DNA of 23,534 nucleotides from an uncultured Paenibacillaceae bacterium (GTDB taxonomy: Bacteria; Bacillota; Bacilli; Paenibacillales; CALAME01): positions 1 to 23,534 of the forward strand of contig CALKAN010000145.1 in NCBI GenBank assembly GCA_937983035.1, written 5' to 3'. A model generated the notes under the pieces. The model had not been told where the DNA came from and made no database searches. It was given only the letters and a program-made list of their open reading frames with translations. A program made the translations under genes and the position numbers. Positions 15,210 through 21,795 of this stretch are shown here, piece by piece. The first letter of the stretch is position 1. Each line of letters opens with the position of its first letter.

Positions 15210-15215
15210 TATAAT
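15210..15215 (+). promoter_or_regulatory. Possible -10 element before ispE
   Basis: A perfect TATAAT lies 41 bases before the ispE start, after the sspF terminator, so a promoter is expected here. No acceptable -35 is seen at 16-18 bases. The rest of the 15045-15209 stretch shows nothing I can name. Confidence 0.35.
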
Positions 15216-15255
15216 AGAACGTGAGCAGAGTCTTTAGCGGCAAAGAAGGTGAATT

Positions 15256-16113
15256 ATGAAGATCTACGAAAAGGCGCCGGCCAAGATTAATCTTTCATTA
15301 GATGTGCTTCATAAACGTCCGGACGGTTATCATGAACTGGAGATGGTGATGACGATGGTCGATTTGGCCGACCGCCTAGAAATGTCAGAGCTGTCTCGGG
15401 ATACGATCATCATATCGAGTCAAGCCGGATACATACCACTGGACGAGAAAAATTTGGCTTTTCAAGCAGCAAAGCTCATTAAAGACCGTTATCAAGTAAA
15501 TAAAGGGGTTTACATTCATCTGGACAAACAGATTCCTGTCTCTGCAGGCTTAGGCGGCGGGAGCAGCGATGCGGCCGCTGCGCTGCGAGGGTTGAATAAA
15601 TTGTGGGGGCTTGGATTGTCCCAGGAAGAATTGATGGCATTGGGCGAAGAGATCGGTTCCGATGTGCCGTTTTGCATACGAGGCGGCACAGCATTGGCCA
15701 GAGGGCGAGGAGAGAAATGCACGGCGCTTCCCCCGCCTCCTCAATGTTGGGTGATTTTGGCTAAACCTCCCATTCATGTGTCAACTGCTGATATTTTCAG
15801 CAAATTGAAGCTGGATCAAATTCAACATCGCCCAAATACGGAAAAATTGATTGAGGCGATCAAGCAAAAAGATTTTTATGGAATGTGCAAGGCGATGGGC
15901 AACGTATTGGAAGAAGTCACGATTCCGATGTATCCGCAAGTGCAGCAAATCAAAGACTGCATGATTCGACTCGGAGCCGACGGAGTCCTGATGTCAGGCA
16001 GCGGGCCGACGGTATTTGGACTCGTATCTAAACAAAGCAAAGTCGGTCGAATATACAACGGGCTGCGCGGATTTTGCAAAGATGTTTTCGCAGTCAGACT
16101 ATTAACAAGATAG
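15256..16113 (+). CDS. ispE: 4-diphosphocytidyl-2-C-methyl-D-erythritol kinase
   Basis: GHMP-superfamily kinase that phosphorylates CDP-methylerythritol in the MEP pathway to isoprenoid precursors. 285 residues. Motifs: AKINLSLDVLHKRPDGYHEL (9-28), the ATP loop PVSAGLGGGSSDAAAAL (about 95-111), GSDVPFCIRGG and the C-terminal MSGSGPTVFGL. ATG at 15256 follows AAGAAGGTGA. purR begins ten bases after it, indicating one transcript. Confidence 0.96.
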   Translation: MKIYEKAPAKINLSLDVLHKRPDGYHELEMVMTMVDLADRLEMSELSRDTIIISSQAGYIPLDEKNLAFQAAKLIKDRYQVNKGVYIHLDKQIPVSAGLGGGSSDAAAALRGLNKLWGLGLSQEELMALGEEIGSDVPFCIRGGTALARGRGEKCTALPPPPQCWVILAKPPIHVSTADIFSKLKLDQIQHRPNTEKLIEAIKQKDFYGMCKAMGNVLEEVTIPMYPQVQQIKDCMIRLGADGVLMSGSGPTVFGLVSKQSKVGRIYNGLRGFCKDVFAVRLLTR

Positions 16114-16125
16114 AGGGGGACGATG

Positions 16126-16974
16126 ATGAAAAAAGTCAAACGAAGCGCTAGATTAGTTGAAATGACCCAATATTTGATCTCCCGCCCGCATACCCTCATT
16201 CCGCTTGCTACTTTTGTAGAACGATACGATGCTGCGAAATCATCCATCAGCGAGGATTTAACGATCATTAAAGAAGTGCTCGATCAAAACCAAACAGGAG
16301 AATTGCAGACGATTGCAGGCGCAGCGGGGGGAGTCAAATATATTCCGGGGATCGGCCGGGAAGAAGCCATGCAAGTGATCAAGAAACTGTGCGAAGAGTT
16401 GGAAGACTCAGACCGGATCCTCCCGGGCGGTTATCTTTACATGTCAGATTTATTGGGCAGGCCGCTTTTGCTCGATGTCATTGGCAGGATGTTTGCAAGC
16501 GCGTTTAAACACCGGCAGATTGATGTTGTGATGACAGTGGAGACGAAAGGCATTGTGCTGGCTCATGCCACTGCAGCGCATTTGAATGTTCCTGTCGTTA
16601 TTGTGCGCAGAGACAATAAGGTGACGGAAGGTTCGACGGTAAGCATTAATTACGTGTCCGGCTCTACGAAGAGCATTCGCACCATGTCATTGGCCAGGCG
16701 CGCATTGGCGGAAGAGTCGAATGTTTTAATTATCGATGACTTTATGAAGGCGGGCGGCACGGTGCAGGGAATGATGGAATTGTTGAAGGAATTCCGCGCC
16801 CGCGTCCAAGGAGTTGGCGTATTCGTAGAGACAGCAAACGAATCGGTGGAAGAACATTTGATTAAAGAATATGTTTCGTTGGCGCGATTAACGGAAGTTG
16901 ACCTTAAATCAAGGCGAATCACAGTCGTGCCCGGCAATTACTTTGATCAAGTGAGCAAAGAAGAATCGGACTAA
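16126..16974 (+). CDS. purR: Pur operon repressor PurR
   Basis: A 282-residue Gram-positive-type purine repressor. The N-terminal winged helix (about 1-73) is followed by a phosphoribosyltransferase-like domain with the PRPP motif LIIDDFMKAGGT (201-212); PRPP binding releases DNA in B. subtilis. The flexible-loop region NKVTEGSTVSINYVSGS is conserved. ATG at 16126 is preferred because GAGGGGGA (16113-16120) is five bases upstream; the ATG at 16123 is only two bases from it. prs, which makes the PRPP effector, lies about 2.4 kb downstream. Confidence 0.95.
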   Translation: MKKVKRSARLVEMTQYLISRPHTLIPLATFVERYDAAKSSISEDLTIIKEVLDQNQTGELQTIAGAAGGVKYIPGIGREEAMQVIKKLCEELEDSDRILPGGYLYMSDLLGRPLLLDVIGRMFASAFKHRQIDVVMTVETKGIVLAHATAAHLNVPVVIVRRDNKVTEGSTVSINYVSGSTKSIRTMSLARRALAEESNVLIIDDFMKAGGTVQGMMELLKEFRARVQGVGVFVETANESVEEHLIKEYVSLARLTEVDLKSRRITVVPGNYFDQVSKEESD

Positions 16975-17033
16975 TTCTCGATATTGTGCAATCAGCAATA
17001 GACAAAACAATGCAAAGAAATGGAGTGGTTTTC

Positions 17034-17432
17034 ATGAAATTGCAACCAGTATCAACAGACCGCGCACCTAAAGCTATAGGACCTTATTCTCAGGCGATCA
17101 TTCATCAAGGACTTGTATTTACGTCAGGGCAAATTCCGCTTTCGCCGGACGGCACGCTGGTTGAAGGCGGCATTCGGGAGCAAACGCATCAAGTATTTCA
17201 AAATATAAAAGCGGTGTTGGAGGAAGCGGGAACGGATCTAAATCATGTTATAAAGGCGACTGTTTTCTTGCAGGACATGAATCATTTTGCGGAAGTGAAT
17301 GAAATCTACGCTACTTATTTTGATGAGCATCGTCCTGCACGTTCAGCGGTTGAAGTATCCCGTCTTCCTAAAGATGTTCTCATCGAAATTGAAGTCGTAG
17401 CTGCCCTTGCGGACAAAAACGAAAAATCATAA
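17034..17432 (+). CDS. ridA: RidA family protein (YabJ)
   Basis: A 132-residue RidA/YjgF-family protein, a trimeric 2-iminobutanoate/2-iminopropanoate deaminase that removes reactive enamines released by PLP enzymes. Visible: the N-terminal IGPYSQAI, SGQIPL, the arginine R103 in PARSAVEVSRLPKDVLIEIEV and the acidic residues near 117-119 that line the active cleft. I chose ATG at 17034 with GGAGTGG upstream; the in-frame ATG at 16986 adds residues not found in the family. It follows purR, as in B. subtilis, where yabJ affects purine gene control. Confidence 0.93.
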   Translation: MKLQPVSTDRAPKAIGPYSQAIIHQGLVFTSGQIPLSPDGTLVEGGIREQTHQVFQNIKAVLEEAGTDLNHVIKATVFLQDMNHFAEVNEIYATYFDEHRPARSAVEVSRLPKDVLIEIEVVAALADKNEKS

Positions 17433-17450
17433 AAAAAATTTCGTTCAAAA

Positions 17451-17477
17451 GAAGGATTTTTGGCTAAGATGTGGAAC
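17451..17477 (+). promoter_or_regulatory. Sigma-H promoter of spoVG
   Basis: GAAGGATTT (17451-17459) and GTGGAAC (17471-17477) with an 11-base spacer match the sigma-H consensus (RnAGGAwww, RnnGAAT) except for the last base. Architecture and spacing parallel the B. subtilis spoVG promoter. An A-rich tract lies just upstream (17430-17450), the kind of DNA AbrB binds. Confidence 0.78.
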
Positions 17478-17526
17478 TATTTAACCAACACTCATTTTTT
17501 TTACATAATAAAGGTGGTGAACCGAA

Positions 17527-17844
17527 GTGCAAATTACCGATGTCAGACTCCGCCGAGTGAATTCCGAGGGGAGAATGAAAGCAATCGCTTCGATCACCAT
17601 TGATGACGAATTTGTCGTACATGACATCCGCGTCATCGATGGAAACAACGGCATGTTTGTAGCTATGCCCAGCAAGCGGACACCCGATGGAGAGTTTCGG
17701 GACATTGCGCACCCTATTTCCTCTGCAACACGGGAGAAAATCCAATCTGCTGTGTTGGCGGAATATGAGAGCGCTTGCGCAGCTGAGGCGGCTGATTCTG
17801 AAAGCGCTGCTGTTGAAAGCGGAGCCATTGAAGAAGGGGCATAA
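17527..17844 (+). CDS. spoVG: Septation/regulatory protein SpoVG
   Basis: A 105-residue SpoVG. The first 82 residues are highly conserved (TDVRLRRVN, RMKAIASIT, FVVHDIRVIDGNNGMFVAMP, KRTPDGEFRDIAHPI). The protein binds nucleic acid in several Firmicutes and affects asymmetric septation and spore cortex formation in B. subtilis. The C-terminal tail is rich in alanine, serine and glutamate and is variable. GTG at 17527 follows the strong AAAGGTGGTGA site. It is a monocistronic unit with a sigma-H promoter and a terminator. Confidence 0.97.
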   Translation: MQITDVRLRRVNSEGRMKAIASITIDDEFVVHDIRVIDGNNGMFVAMPSKRTPDGEFRDIAHPISSATREKIQSAVLAEYESACAAEAADSESAAVESGAIEEGA

Positions 17845-17852
17845 AAATACTG

Positions 17853-17894
17853 AAAAGAGGGCCAATGATCGAATGATCGGCCCTCTTTTCTTTT
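17853..17894 (+). terminator. Intrinsic terminator after spoVG
   Basis: AAAAGAGGGCC (17853-17863) pairs perfectly with GGCCCTCTTTT (17879-17889), with an inner GATC/GATC pairing, and is followed by a T-rich tract. Confidence 0.93.
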
Positions 17895-17987
17895 GTCTTT
17901 AATTCCTTTATCCTAGATAAGGAGCGAAAAATATCCGGAAGCATTATATAATTTAGATAAACGATTTTTCAGCGGGAGGTAGGAACA

Positions 17988-19379
17988 GTGAAGACGATGG
18001 CGATTGTGATGGCGGCCGGATTGGGGAAAAGAATGAAGTCGAAGCTGTATAAAGTGCTGCATCCGGTTTGCGGAAAACCAATGGTCAGACATGTCATCGA
18101 CGCGATTAAATCTGCCAACATCGATCGAACAGTTGTAGTCGTTGGGCATGGCGCTGAAGCGGTGAAGCAGCTGCTGGGCGATGAGGTGGAGTATGCCATG
18201 CAAGAACAGCAGCTCGGCACGGGGCATGCCGTTATGCAAGCGGAAAGCTTGTTGAAAGATGAGCATGGTGTGACGTTCGTTCTTTCGGGGGATACGCCGT
18301 TAATTACTGCCGAATCGTTGGCGAAGATGGCAGAAGCGCATATAAAGAGCGGTGCTGCGGCTACACTGTCCTCTGCAGTCATGGATAATCCCAAAGGGTA
18401 TGGCAGAGTCATTCGGAACAGTGACGGCAAAGTAGAGAAGATCGTTGAGCAAAAAGATTGCACCGACGAAGAAGATCTGGTAAAAGAAATTAATGCCGGC
18501 ATGTATTGTTTCGATAATCAAAAATTGTTTCGCGCTTTGAAGCAAGTAAAAAATGACAATGCTCAAAAAGAGTATTATTTGACAGACGTGTTTGAAATAT
18601 TGCGAAGCCAAAACGAGACCATCGAAGCTTTTGTATTGGAAGAAGCCAGCGAAGCGATGGGCGTCAATGATCGATTGGCATTATCTGAGGCAGAAAGGAT
18701 GATGAGAGAACGAATAAACCGCGCTCACATGCTTAACGGCGTCACATTGATTGATCCGGCGCAAACGTATATTGAGGCAGATGTGAAAATCGGCCAAGAC
18801 ACGGTGATTTACCCCGGGACAAGTTTGCGCGGGCAGACAGTCATTGGTCAGGATTGCATCATTGGGCCGCATGCAGATATTACGAATGGCGAGATAATGA
18901 ACGGCGCGGAAGTGAAGCACTCTGTGATCACAGATGCCATTGTCGGCAGCGAATCATCGATCGGTCCATTTGCATACTTAAGACCAAATTCCCGCATAGG
19001 TTCCAGAGTTAAAATTGGTGATTTTGTAGAAATTAAGAATGCAACCATCGGAGATGAAACGAAGATTTCTCATTTAAGCTACGTAGGAGATGCAGTTGTT
19101 GGGAAAGATGTTAATATTGGCTGCGGAGCAATCACAGTCAACTATGATGGGCATGCAAAACATACGACCGTCATCGAGGACGGCTCTTTTGTCGGATGCA
19201 ATGTTAATTTGATCGCGCCGGTTAACATATCTAAAAACGCATATGTTGCGGCAGGATCCACGATTACTTCGGATGTGCCGGAAGATGCGATGGCCATTGC
19301 CCGGCAGCGCCAAACGACGAAACCAGGATATGCAAAAACGCTGAAGAATCGACTAAAACAACGTGGAAATAATGAATGA
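17988..19379 (+). CDS. glmU: Bifunctional UDP-GlcNAc pyrophosphorylase / GlcN-1-P acetyltransferase
   Basis: Makes UDP-N-acetylglucosamine for the cell wall in two steps. 463 residues. The N-terminal uridyltransferase has MAAGLGKRMKSKLYKVLHP (8-26), QLGTGHAV and LSGDTPL. The C-terminal left-handed beta-helix has many hexapeptide repeats and the acetyltransferase segments RPNSRIG, HLSYVGD, NYDG and AAGSTI. GTG at 17988 follows GGGAGGT (17974-17980) by seven bases. A TATAAT at 17947-17952 lacks a -35. prs follows 13 bases after the stop. Confidence 0.97.
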   Translation: MKTMAIVMAAGLGKRMKSKLYKVLHPVCGKPMVRHVIDAIKSANIDRTVVVVGHGAEAVKQLLGDEVEYAMQEQQLGTGHAVMQAESLLKDEHGVTFVLSGDTPLITAESLAKMAEAHIKSGAAATLSSAVMDNPKGYGRVIRNSDGKVEKIVEQKDCTDEEDLVKEINAGMYCFDNQKLFRALKQVKNDNAQKEYYLTDVFEILRSQNETIEAFVLEEASEAMGVNDRLALSEAERMMRERINRAHMLNGVTLIDPAQTYIEADVKIGQDTVIYPGTSLRGQTVIGQDCIIGPHADITNGEIMNGAEVKHSVITDAIVGSESSIGPFAYLRPNSRIGSRVKIGDFVEIKNATIGDETKISHLSYVGDAVVGKDVNIGCGAITVNYDGHAKHTTVIEDGSFVGCNVNLIAPVNISKNAYVAAGSTITSDVPEDAMAIARQRQTTKPGYAKTLKNRLKQRGNNE

Positions 19380-19392
19380 AGAGGTGTAAGTG

Positions 19393-20343
19393 TTGGCTTA
19401 CCTTGATCCGAAATTGAAGTTGTTTTCATGTAACTCCAATCGAGCATTGGCAAATGAAATCGCTGAAGAGATCGGCGTGCCGCTTGGTGATGCGGACGTC
19501 GTCCGCTTCAGTGACGGGGAAATTCAAATCCGTTTAAATGAAAGTGTGCGCGGGTGCGATGTGTTTGTGATTCAGTCTACCTCATATCCCGTGAACGACC
19601 ATTTAATGGAAGCGCTTGTCATGGTGGACGCATTAAAACGAGCGTCTGCCAAAAGCATTAATTTAGTGATTCCTTATTACGGTTATGCAAGGCAAGATCG
19701 CAAAGCCCGCGCCAGGGATCCCATTACTGCGAAATTAGTGGCTAATTTAATCGAAACTGCGGGCGCTCATCGCGTAATCACATTGGATTTGCATGCTACG
19801 CAGATTCAAGGATTTTTTGATATACCGGTAGATAATTTGCTGGCCGTTCCGATCTTAGGCAAACATTTTAAAGACAAGCAGCTGGAAGATGTAGTCGTCG
19901 TGTCTCCTGATCATGGAGGCGTCGTCCGGGCGCGCAGGCTGGCTGATTATTTAAAGACTCCGCTCGCCATTATAGATAAGCGCCGGCCGCAGCCGAATGT
20001 CAGCGAAGTGATGAACATTATCGGGGAAATCGAAGGCAAGACAGCGATTATTATCGATGACATTATCGATACGGCCGGGACGATTTGTTTGGCTGCGAAT
20101 GCGATGATGGAGCGAGGGGTAAAGGAAGTTTATGCATGCTGCACCCATCCTGTATTGTCAGGACCAGCCATGAAGCGAATCGAAGAATCCCCGATTAAAG
20201 AAGTGATCGTGACGAACACGATTCCGCTTGATGCCCGAGGGCCGTCGGACAAAATTACGGCGCTTTCGGTCGCATCTTTGCTTGGCGAGGCCATCATTCG
20301 GGTTCATGAGGAAATGTCTGTCAGTGCTTTATTCGAAATGTAA
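19393..20343 (+). CDS. prs: Ribose-phosphate pyrophosphokinase
   Basis: Makes PRPP from ribose-5-phosphate and ATP, feeding purine, pyrimidine, histidine and tryptophan synthesis. 316 residues. Conserved segments: FSDGE, YYGYARQDRKAR (flexible-loop region), DLHATQIQGFFDIP, SPDHGGVVRAR, DKRRP and the PRPP motif IIIDDIIDTAGT. TTG at 19393 is chosen with GAGGTG (19381-19386) six bases upstream; GTG at 19390 is possible but very close to the site. Its stop is followed by a bidirectional hairpin. Confidence 0.96.
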   Translation: MAYLDPKLKLFSCNSNRALANEIAEEIGVPLGDADVVRFSDGEIQIRLNESVRGCDVFVIQSTSYPVNDHLMEALVMVDALKRASAKSINLVIPYYGYARQDRKARARDPITAKLVANLIETAGAHRVITLDLHATQIQGFFDIPVDNLLAVPILGKHFKDKQLEDVVVVSPDHGGVVRARRLADYLKTPLAIIDKRRPQPNVSEVMNIIGEIEGKTAIIIDDIIDTAGTICLAANAMMERGVKEVYACCTHPVLSGPAMKRIEESPIKEVIVTNTIPLDARGPSDKITALSVASLLGEAIIRVHEEMSVSALFEM

Positions 20344-20351
20344 TTGCGCAG

Positions 20352-20386
20352 AAATCCCCTCTTGAATGGTGTTTAAGAGGGGATTT
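20352..20386. terminator. Shared hairpin between convergent prs and the 66-aa gene
   Basis: A perfect 12-pair stem AAATCCCCTCTT (20352-20363) with AAGAGGGGATTT (20375-20386) lies between the stop codons of prs (plus) and the small gene (minus). The arms end in TTT on either strand, though no long T run follows. Probably a bidirectional terminator. Confidence 0.75.
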
Positions 20387-20389
20387 GCC

Positions 20390-20590
20390 TTAATAACCCG
20401 GCCTGGAGACGAATGTAAAGCAGCTCCGGTTGTAAAACGTTTGATTGACGATCACAAATCGGGCAGTAAAACCTTCTATAAAGCCGATGTCGCTGTGCTG
20501 CTGCTTCTGGTAAATTTGCACGGGAACGCCGTGTTCCATGTGGTCTTTAAAGTGAATGTCAGAAGTTAACGTTTCACCGTTTAGATACAT
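20390..20590 (-). CDS. Small protein of unknown function, convergent with prs
   Basis: A 66-residue protein I do not recognise by name. It starts MYLNGETL and ends NRSCFTFVSRPGY; the middle DIGFIEGFTARFVIVNQTFY looks like alternating beta strands, so a small all-beta fold is plausible. It has no membrane segment. Three facts argue that it is real: a good site AGGTGA (20603-20598) seven bases before the ATG, a hairpin just after the stop, and protein-like composition. The reading frame stays open upstream to about 20725, but the site favours the internal ATG at 20590. In B. subtilis ctc occupies this slot on the plus strand. Confidence 0.72.
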   Translation of the reverse strand: MYLNGETLTSDIHFKDHMEHGVPVQIYQKQQHSDIGFIEGFTARFVIVNQTFYNRSCFTFVSRPGY

Positions 20591-20761
20591 GATGCATTCA
20601 CCTGCAATTCTTTCTATGTTTTTATGAGATCGCGGCATGTGCAGCTTATTCTTGCGGCTCGCGCAGACTGCATCCCGCTGCTGTTGGACAGGTTCGGTAC
20701 TAGTTATGACAATGCAACGGCTCAAAAAGTTGCATGGACAGATAAAAAAGATAGGAATGTG

Positions 20762-21349
20762 ATGAAGGTGCTTTGGATCGTTGGCTTAGGAAATCCTGGC
20801 AAACAGTATGAGCAAACGCGGCATAATATCGGATTTCAAGTAGTGGATCGTTTAGCAGATCGATTGAATATTCGTCTGAGCAATCAACGCAAATGTAAAG
20901 CGGAAATCGGCGAAGGCGCTTTTGAGAACGGAGTGAAAGTTGTTCTGCACAAGCCGATGACATATATGAATTTGTCCGGTGAATCCGTAAGGGCATATTT
21001 CGAATATTTCCGGCCTGATTTGGATCAATTGCTTGTGATCTACGATGATTTGGATACTGAAATCGGGAAGGTGCGATTGCGGTATAAGGGAAGCGCCGGC
21101 GGGCACAACGGGGTGAAATCGATCATTCAGCATTTGGGAACAGAGCAGTTTAAACGCATTCGCGTAGGCATATCCAGGCCTCCTGCAGGCATGGAAGTTG
21201 TGCGGTATGTGCTCGACCCTTTCACCAAGGAAGAACAGGCGCGCATGGAAGATGTCATCGATCATTGCTGCGATGCTTTAGCTTATCTGTCTGAACATTC
21301 TTTCGATCAAACGATGGCCAAGTTTAACGGCGAAGCAAAAACGTTATAA
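20762..21349 (+). CDS. pth: Peptidyl-tRNA hydrolase (SpoVC)
   Basis: Releases tRNA from peptidyl-tRNA that drops off ribosomes; 195 residues. All active-site residues are visible: N11 (LGNPG), H21 (TRHNIGF), N70 (PMTYMNLSG), D95 (YDDLD) and N116 (GGHNG). ATG at 20762 gives the usual family N-terminus; its ribosome-binding site (TAGGA, 20752-20756) is weak, and GTG at 20759 is an alternative. The in-frame ATG at 20624 would add 46 residues unlike the family and would overlap the upstream region of the minus-strand gene. Confidence 0.95.
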   Translation: MKVLWIVGLGNPGKQYEQTRHNIGFQVVDRLADRLNIRLSNQRKCKAEIGEGAFENGVKVVLHKPMTYMNLSGESVRAYFEYFRPDLDQLLVIYDDLDTEIGKVRLRYKGSAGGHNGVKSIIQHLGTEQFKRIRVGISRPPAGMEVVRYVLDPFTKEEQARMEDVIDHCCDALAYLSEHSFDQTMAKFNGEAKTL

Positions 21350-21386
21350 TTGTTTGCCGAAGATGCGGCTATTTTGAATCAGACCC

Positions 21387-21396
21387 GGCTATACTA
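21387..21396 (+). promoter_or_regulatory. Possible sigma-F -10 element before fin
   Basis: GGCTATACTA matches GGnnAnAnTn fully and is 8/10 identical to the candidate csfB element. The -35 region (GGCTA at 21367-21371) is poor. B. subtilis fin is a forespore gene under sigma-F and sigma-G. Confidence 0.4.
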
Positions 21397-21437
21397 ACCA
21401 TTAGTTAAAGCTTTTGGTTAGGAACAGGAGGGTTAAC

Positions 21438-21668
21438 ATGGCTGTTCGATATAAATGCAATTATTGCAAGTCAGAAATTGGAAGAATTGAGCAGGCAGAA
21501 GTAGATGCAGAACGGTTAGGGTTTGATTTCTTGACCGCTGAAGAGCGCGAGAGTATAATAACGTATAATCAAACGGGAGATATTATCGTGGCGATAACTT
21601 GCGATTATTGCAATGAAGCGCTGAAACATCACCCGGAGCTTTCCCTTGTCGATAATCCGCTGCAATAG
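21438..21668 (+). CDS. fin: Anti-sigma-F factor Fin (YabK)
   Basis: A 76-residue zinc-binding protein that in B. subtilis inhibits sigma-F in the forespore to help the switch to sigma-G. Two CxxC pairs, C7/C10 and C55/C58, hold zinc. The family signature LGFDFLTAEERESIITYNQTGDI (about 27-49) is present. ATG at 21438 follows AGGAGGG (21426-21432) by five bases; the in-frame start at 21414 lies ahead of that site. It sits between pth and mfd exactly as in B. subtilis. A second inhibitor of forespore sigma factors, Gin, is at the other end of the window. Confidence 0.92.
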   Translation: MAVRYKCNYCKSEIGRIEQAEVDAERLGFDFLTAEERESIITYNQTGDIIVAITCDYCNEALKHHPELSLVDNPLQ

Positions 21669-21740
21669 GCGCAGAAATGATCAAATGATGCATAAGCAGA
21701 CGGTTCATAAAAATAAGAATAAGTAACAGGTGTGATGAGT

Positions 21741-21766
21741 CTCGGCACTTGCTGTGCCGAGGCTTG
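21741..21766 (+). terminator. Hairpin after fin, probable weak terminator
   Basis: CTCGGCAC (21741-21748) pairs perfectly with GTGCCGAG (21754-21761) around a five-base loop, but only GCTTG follows, so the U tract is poor. It may attenuate rather than stop transcription into mfd. Confidence 0.55.
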
Positions 21767-21795
21767 TTGCGCATGAAAGGAATGAGGGGGTCGGC

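Noticed and set aside
17969..18502. 177-codon open frame on the minus strand
   Set aside because: Antisense shadow of glmU; serine/threonine/cysteine-rich composition typical of a reverse-complement frame.
20624..20761. 46-residue N-terminal extension of pth
   Set aside because: It has no ribosome-binding site, does not match the family N-terminus and overlaps the region upstream of the minus-strand gene.
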